The position numbers and the translations under genes were made by a program. Below, one piece after another: positions 5,221 to 5,226 of a stretch of DNA of 5,226 bases. Position 1 is the stretch's first letter, and each line of letters starts with the position of its first letter. Origin of the DNA: Deltaproteobacteria bacterium (GTDB taxonomy: Bacteria > Desulfobacterota > DSM-4660 > Desulfatiglandales > HGW-15); assembly GCA_019308985.1 (NCBI GenBank), contig JAFDHB010000221.1:1-5226 (forward strand). The letters run 5' to 3'. The notes under the pieces are model-generated. The model worked only from the letters and a program-made list of their open reading frames with translations. It made no database searches and had not been told where the DNA came from.

Positions 5221-5226
5221 AATGTA

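Overview
The window reads as bacterial chromosome with moderate GC. It is most like a deltaproteobacterium in the broad sense (Desulfobacterota: Syntrophobacterales, Geobacterales and relatives). That placement is inferred from gene content: two tandem PilT-family ATPases, an MJ0042-type zinc ribbon on a degenerate receiver domain, and a class II-type bacterial histone deacetylase-like enzyme next to a GNAT acetyltransferase. No 16S or other phylogenetic marker is present, so the lineage is tentative. All convincing genes are on the + strand.

Left part (1-1815): the 3' portion of a zinc-dependent deacetylase (AcuC/HDAC family, start cut off by the window edge) is followed by a GNAT N-acetyltransferase with an uncertain start. 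The pair could form a reversible acylation module, by analogy with acuA/acuC. No visible signal ties it to the pilus genes.

Middle (1816-2092): this 277-base non-coding stretch is the most unusual part. It holds a good sigma70-type promoter (TTGAAT, 18-base spacer, TATAAT) and then a leader of roughly 210 bases. The leader can fold into an elaborate structure. A long outer helix (1907-1921 with 2001-2015) encloses a second imperfect helix (1925-1934 with 1968-1977, topped by a 5-bp hairpin) and a small tetraloop hairpin (1985-1996), giving a three-helix junction. A GGGGG-TTTTT run and a hairpin directly before the Shine-Dalgarno of pilT follow. I could not match it to a known riboswitch class from memory.

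Right part (2093-5116): a compact three-gene operon encodes a canonical PilT retraction ATPase, a diverged PilT/PilU-type paralogue, and a 230-residue protein with an N-terminal four-cysteine zinc ribbon and a C-terminal receiver-like domain whose phospho-acceptor Asp is replaced. A perfect 7-bp hairpin sits between the two ATPase genes. The products probably power and tune type IV pilus retraction, with the third gene as a possible regulator or adaptor.

Right end (5114-5226): the last stop codon lies inside one arm of an imperfect inverted repeat (5114-5123 / 5180-5189, with a nested 5-bp pair). Four tandem 7-base CAAA-containing units follow and run towards the window edge.
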